From Bacteroidales bacterium (lineage in GTDB: Bacteria > Bacteroidota > Bacteroidia > Bacteroidales > GCA-2748055): 64,000 nucleotides of DNA. Location: contig JAGLOO010000030.1 in the NCBI GenBank assembly GCA_023138875.1, positions 152,686 to 216,685 of the forward strand. Direction: 5' to 3'. Under the pieces are notes generated by a model, which saw only the letters and a list, made by a program, of their open reading frames with translations, was not told where the DNA came from and did no database searches. Shown here one piece after another: positions 61,401-64,000 of this stretch (positions are counted from its first letter, which is position 1; the number at the start of each line of letters is the position of its first letter). A program made the position numbers and the translations under genes.

Positions 61401-62079
61401 AAATACCGTGATGACCGATATCGAGGGGATTGATCCGGAAGGAGAGGAGGCAGGCATAAGGCGCCGGGGTATGGTGTTGAAACTGATCATGGCTCTGAAG
61501 CAGGTTTGCAACCATCCCTCGCAGTACCTCAAGAAGAGTGATGCTTCGCCAGATTTGTCAGGTAAGGCTGGAATGCTTCTCGACATGCTTGATAATATCC
61601 TGGAGAATAATGAAAAGGTACTGATATTTACTCAATTCAGGGAGATGGGGCTGATCCTGCAACAGATGATCCGGGATCGATTCGGTACCGACAGTATGTT
61701 CCTGCATGGCGGTACCTCCCGGAAAAAGCGCGATGAAATGGTGGAGCGCTTTCAGAATGACGCCAGGGAGAAGATCTTTTTACTCTCCATCAAGGCCGGA
61801 GGGACCGGGCTGAACCTGACCGCTGCAAGCCATGTGATCCATTACGACCTGTGGTGGAACCCGGCAGTGGAGACCCAGGCCACCGACCGTGCCTACCGGA
61901 TCGGGCAAAACAAGAATGTGATGGTCTACCGCCTGATTACGCAGGGTACCTTCGAGGAGAAAATTAATGCCATGCTGAAGGAGAAGAAGGAGCTGGCCGA
62001 CCTGGCAGTTTCCGCTGGTGAGAAGTGGGTGGGAGAGCTCTCGAACCGCGATCTGAAAACGCTGTTCTCAATGCAGTAA
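58495..62079 (+). CDS. SNF2-family helicase with N-terminal SWIM zinc finger
   Basis: About 1194 residues from ATG 58495; a TTG at 58444 is in frame but would overlap recQ. The N-terminus TKYGQTWWGAKWMNAL leads to the SWIM motif MHCSCPDWAVPCKHLAAV (C-x-C-x6-C-x-H) at 123-134. The C-terminal 480 residues are a full SNF2 core: IADDMGLGKTLQVIVML, IIDEAQNIKN, AMSGTPVENRLSEYWSIFD, LIFTQFREMGLILQQM, GGTGLNLTAASHVIHYDLWW and ATDRAYRIGQNKNVMVYRLI. From memory, Bacillus has the SWIM and SNF2 parts as separate neighbours (ywqB, ywqA); here they are one chain. It is likely a DNA translocase or remodeller. Together with RecQ it may form a DNA repair or defence unit. Confidence 0.9.
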   Translation: MTKYGQTWWGAKWMNALSHIDYSNRLPRGRSYANKGAVEDLSISGRKIIANVKGTRIKPYNVTVGIPAFTAKEKETLTGVIMDNPLLLSKLLNRELPESLYTMAEAHHIRIFPGRWNDLDMHCSCPDWAVPCKHLAAVINVIANEIDRNPFLIFKLHGYDIIHELRRYGIEAISDTVTIPDLASLAVAEPVEDYQTEKTIALEEIDFSVLEDMREKLLSLLSENPVFYSKDFKKVLDKLYRKTARKIARENMMATGSSVQQDHHSSHYENYLGVAITLDECNCLVDCRIHGEPGGTWRVYHKVDKEGTWGFRDDFEMLMFISNIEPKQVHRLSPGLTYLFMVYHFSRKLAETSSFIPQLLNTADGSYTVRWIPAVMDQRISETLRSLTAAFPSVVELRVSVGAFPGTSVAEQESLKAEQLRSLVSFFIGQFILDGGFDKSVMGDPVYRIFVENYAYRFDLPGEGEIPSSIQRWIDRFYLTRQAFFPVLEIFEKEDSGRFGLKVLVEESRKPLKELVPLADVMTLPEYSSSRYEVLRSIELLTPSLPELEFIISTSGRHIPVYTPNEFASVMFSILPVIRLYGIRVLLPDQLKSLIRPAVSVALSSSGRVLKRSLLNLEKILSFQWKIALGDTLMDADEFFRMVKGLSGIVKMRDQYLYLNTADLKTLMDQIQQQDGKMDRNQLLQAAFTGELHGEKVSMDKATRELIDELLKVERIDLPGGLTATLRPYQQRGFDWLYKNASLGFGSIIADDMGLGKTLQVIVMLLKLKEEGALDSRQALIVVPTTLLTNWKKEFEKFAPGISHAFFHGPNRTLDEEADVILTSYGVTRSDQKLLSKKRWYAVIIDEAQNIKNVDAAQTRAVKKLKSNIRIAMSGTPVENRLSEYWSIFDFIYKGYMGNLKKFTKEYAYPIEVYRNKKRLDRFLKITAPFILRRLKSDKSIISDLPDKIENDYMATLMKEQGALYQGVLNTVMTDIEGIDPEGEEAGIRRRGMVLKLIMALKQVCNHPSQYLKKSDASPDLSGKAGMLLDMLDNILENNEKVLIFTQFREMGLILQQMIRDRFGTDSMFLHGGTSRKKRDEMVERFQNDAREKIFLLSIKAGGTGLNLTAASHVIHYDLWWNPAVETQATDRAYRIGQNKNVMVYRLITQGTFEEKINAMLKEKKELADLAVSAGEKWVGELSNRDLKTLFSMQ

Positions 62080-62244
62080 CTTGTCAGGCAGTTCAGTTCC
62101 TGGCCGACAGGAAGCAGGGTGTTTTTTGTTGATTTTAAAGAGATTTCTGAAGGCCTGAGCGCCCTTTCCCGGCGATTAACGCCAAAATTATTTATTTTGC
62201 ATATATGTATCTAATACATTATGTTTGTAAAACATTATATTACA

Positions 62245-63618
62245 ATGAATTTTATAAACAGGAACAGGGAGATTGAGAGAATCGGGCATGTCCTTAGCAA
62301 TAAAGAGAGCATGCTGGTAGTGCTGTACGGAAGAAGAAGAATTGGCAAAACCCGTATCATTCAACAAATAATGAAGGATGAGGATATTTACTTCACAGCA
62401 GATCAACGTGAAACGCCACGTCAGATAGCATCTTTTGCAAAAACAGTTGCAGAAAAGATAATTGGTTTTGACTCAGTGATATATCCCGATTGGGAAGTCT
62501 GTTTGCTTGCACTGAATGAGAGATTAACTCAAAGGATCACCCTGATCATCGACGAATTCCCATATCTGGCAAAAAGCTCGCCTGACCTGGCCAGCACTCT
62601 TCAAAAGCTTTACGATAACCGTTCTCAACTCTCATTTCATCTGTTGCTGTGCGGCTCCTCTCAGCAGATGATGCACAAAATTGCAATTGAAAGTACCTCT
62701 CCCTTGTATGGAAGAGCAAATGAGATAATAAAACTGACGCCTTTGAATATTTACTGGTTGAGGGAAGTTTTAAATTGTACAGGTACCGAAGCGGTTGAGG
62801 AGTATTGTATCTGGGGAGGGATTCCCCGGTATTGGGAACTGCGTGCCCGGGAAAAAGGAATGAGGGAGGCGGTTGTAAAGCACATCCTTGACAGTAAGGG
62901 AATCCTGCATGAAGAACCCTTACGCCTGTTCCTTGATGACAGCAGGGACATCGTACAGATGTCCACGATCATAGAGGCTATTTCGTCAGGTGCACACCGC
63001 CTTTCTGAAATTGCATCCAGGATGGGCAAACCCATTACACATCTGAACAGACCTGTACAGCGCTTAATCGATCTTGGATATATTAAAAGGGAGATCCCGT
63101 ATGGCATACCTCACCGCAATGCAAAGAAAACCCTATACAAGATTGCGGACCCATTTATCAATTTCTATTTCAGCTATGTAGTCCCGGAAAAAACATCCCT
63201 GGAAATGGGGCTTGCCGACCGAATATATAAAGAGGTGGTTGAGCCCGGCTTCCATGCCTACTGTTCCGGGTATTGGGAAGAGTTATGCAGGGCCTCTGTA
63301 CCTATGGTTTTCAGAGACAAGTTATTTAAGCCCGGATCCCGCTGGTGGGGAACCACCATAGGTAAAGATCAGGTAGAAATTGATGTAGTAGCCTCTTCAC
63401 AGGATGGTACAGAGGTCATTGTGGGGGAAGCCAAGTGGACCACCTCTGTGAACATCCACTCCCTGTGCAATGATTTGAATAATAAGTGTGAGGCGATACC
63501 TGCTTTACATGGTAAGAAAATCCGAAAGGTGCTCTTCTTAAAAAGCAAACCTGAATTTGTTCCTGAAGGCTTCCATCTGTTCACACCCGAGGATGTAGTC
63601 TCTGCTTCTAATTGGTGA
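62245..63618 (+). CDS. AAA-type ATPase with DUF234-like nuclease C-terminus
   Basis: 457 residues from ATG 62245 (62221 is also possible). P-loop VVLYGRRRIGKTRII at about 26-40, Walker B TLIIDEFPYLAKSS near 99-112, sensor LLLCGSSQQMMHKIA, a winged-helix region (SEIASRMGKPITHLNRPVQR), and a C-terminal segment with VEIDVVASS and VIVGEAKW at about 382-402. The latter fits a D-ExK nuclease core. This architecture is common in mobile elements and archaeal-type ATPase families. It lies after the helicase operon but has its own 160-base gap, so it may be a separate unit. Confidence 0.82.
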   Translation: MNFINRNREIERIGHVLSNKESMLVVLYGRRRIGKTRIIQQIMKDEDIYFTADQRETPRQIASFAKTVAEKIIGFDSVIYPDWEVCLLALNERLTQRITLIIDEFPYLAKSSPDLASTLQKLYDNRSQLSFHLLLCGSSQQMMHKIAIESTSPLYGRANEIIKLTPLNIYWLREVLNCTGTEAVEEYCIWGGIPRYWELRAREKGMREAVVKHILDSKGILHEEPLRLFLDDSRDIVQMSTIIEAISSGAHRLSEIASRMGKPITHLNRPVQRLIDLGYIKREIPYGIPHRNAKKTLYKIADPFINFYFSYVVPEKTSLEMGLADRIYKEVVEPGFHAYCSGYWEELCRASVPMVFRDKLFKPGSRWWGTTIGKDQVEIDVVASSQDGTEVIVGEAKWTTSVNIHSLCNDLNNKCEAIPALHGKKIRKVLFLKSKPEFVPEGFHLFTPEDVVSASNW

Positions 63619-63776
63619 TATTGTTTGTTCTTCTGATAAGTCTTTTCCCAGGTCTCTCAAAAAGTGAAAATGACAGATATAATGCGGTGTATCGGGAAAC
63701 ACTTCTCCTCTTTGTTAAACCGCCTGAGTGCCGGGTGGCTCAGGAACTTACTGATCAAACCCTTCTCCTGTTTTCG

Positions 63777-64000
63777 TCATCGGGACACCCTGACCAGTTT
63801 TTCACAGAATTTTTGACTGGGTTTGTTGCCTGGGATTTTGTCCACCAGCTCCAGCTCCAGCCCTTGCACCAGCCCTTGCTCCAACTCCTGCACCTCAGAA
63901 AGACCAATGCTATCCCGGGTAATAGGGGCTTTAACAGCTAATAAACGCTTCTTGAAATACCAGATCGTCCATGCGTCAATCCGTGGTATCAATCCGTGGT
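63777..64000 (-). CDS. C-terminal part of a protein running off the window end
   Basis: On the minus strand a frame is open from the window edge to the TGA at 63777-63779. It encodes about 74 residues with repeated Glu-Leu/Gln-Gly-Leu segments (EVQELEQGLVQGLELELVDK) ending in SQKFCEKLVRVSR. It may be the end of a helical or coiled-coil protein. No family is recognised, and a 13-bp tandem repeat lies at the edge. The region 63619-63776 holds nothing I can identify. Confidence 0.35.
   Translation of the reverse strand, partial: HGLIPRIDAWTIWYFKKRLLAVKAPITRDSIGLSEVQELEQGLVQGLELELVDKIPGNKPSQKFCEKLVRVSR
63975..64000. repeat. 13-bp tandem repeat at the window edge
   Basis: TCAATCCGTGGT occurs at 63976-63987 and again at 63989-64000, one base apart, so the repeat unit is 13 bases. 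The run may continue outside the window, so copy number cannot be told. Confidence 0.7.

Noticed and set aside
63840..63900. Possible minisatellite of CAGCTCCAGCCCTTGCACC-like units
   Set aside because: Units vary in length and spacing and are explained by the Leu-Glu-Gln-Gly pattern of the minus-strand protein end rather than a DNA repeat.
63612..63941. 109-codon plus-strand frame near the window end
   Set aside because: Leu/Gln-rich low-complexity composition opposite a more regular minus-strand frame; start codon is TTG with no signal.
1..64000. CRISPR arrays, tRNA or rRNA genes
   Set aside because: Gaps over about 150 bases were scanned by eye; no regularly spaced repeats, cloverleaf signatures or rRNA segments were seen. 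A covariance-model search would be needed to exclude small RNAs.

Overview
The window looks like chromosome of a Bacteroidota bacterium, most likely an anaerobic or facultative marine/sediment member of the Bacteroidales-Marinilabiliales. The signs are a DUF6089-type outer membrane barrel pair, a DUF4924 protein, a CTC-type L25, a type IX secretion (T9SS) sorting domain, a SusC-like TonB receptor with a carboxypeptidase-like N-domain, a ferredoxin-linked 2-oxoacid oxidoreductase, and -7 boxes of the TAnnTTTG type with TTTG about 19-20 bases upstream. This is inference from family content; no rRNA or tRNA gene is visible.

Layout. 1-2.7 kb: end of a HAD phosphatase, then thrB-thrC. 2.7-10.3 kb (minus): a surface-sugar locus, capE-capF-capG (UDP-L-FucNAc synthesis), an SGNH-like lipoprotein, and an ACP / amidotransferase remnant / NadE-like / acyl-AMP ligase group. 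10.3-11.6 kb: a small insertion carrying a HEPN-like fragment, an unknown gene and a SecB-like chaperone, bracketed by gdhA and a degraded second copy of the gdhA 3' end. 11.6-22.5 kb: gdhA, two giant receiver plus PEP-synthase-like ATP-binding proteins, and korB/korA. 22.5-38.4 kb: a core cell-envelope and metabolism block (murI, two ompH/skp, bamA, uppS, two barrel proteins, nadK, CBS/ACT, udk, manA, engB, DUF4924, pdxJ, nitroreductase, pth, rplY, prs), interrupted by a truncated hydrolase and an orphan HigA-like antitoxin. 38.6-44.3 kb: orphan response regulator, mazEF, SDR, S4 protein, HicB-like protein, PlsC-like acyltransferase and a VOC protein. 44.3-46.6 kb: a HicB antitoxin plus Fic cassette lying between two pieces of another copy of the same antitoxin gene's 3' end. 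46.7-53.6 kb: TonB receptor, a composite beta-helix/chloride-channel pseudogene, a T9SS cargo protein and a TolB-like lipoprotein. 53.9-64 kb: an accessory island with AAA ATPases (two intact, one decayed) around a RecQ-PRTase and SWIM-SNF2 helicase operon.

Working together. korAB, gdhA and the two PEP-synthase-like regulators suggest a central 2-oxoacid/glutamate node. bamA, skp-like chaperones, uppS and murI form an envelope-assembly block. The most interesting accessory parts are the RecQ/SNF2 pair, the nested HicB-Fic cassette with three palindromic operators, the SecB-like module at gdhA, and the ACP/NadE/ligase group. Several genes are broken (AsnB-type amidotransferase start, alpha/beta hydrolase, ClC channel, AAA ATPase, a toxin tail), and short tandem duplications sit at several gene ends, so the accessory parts have been rearranged repeatedly.
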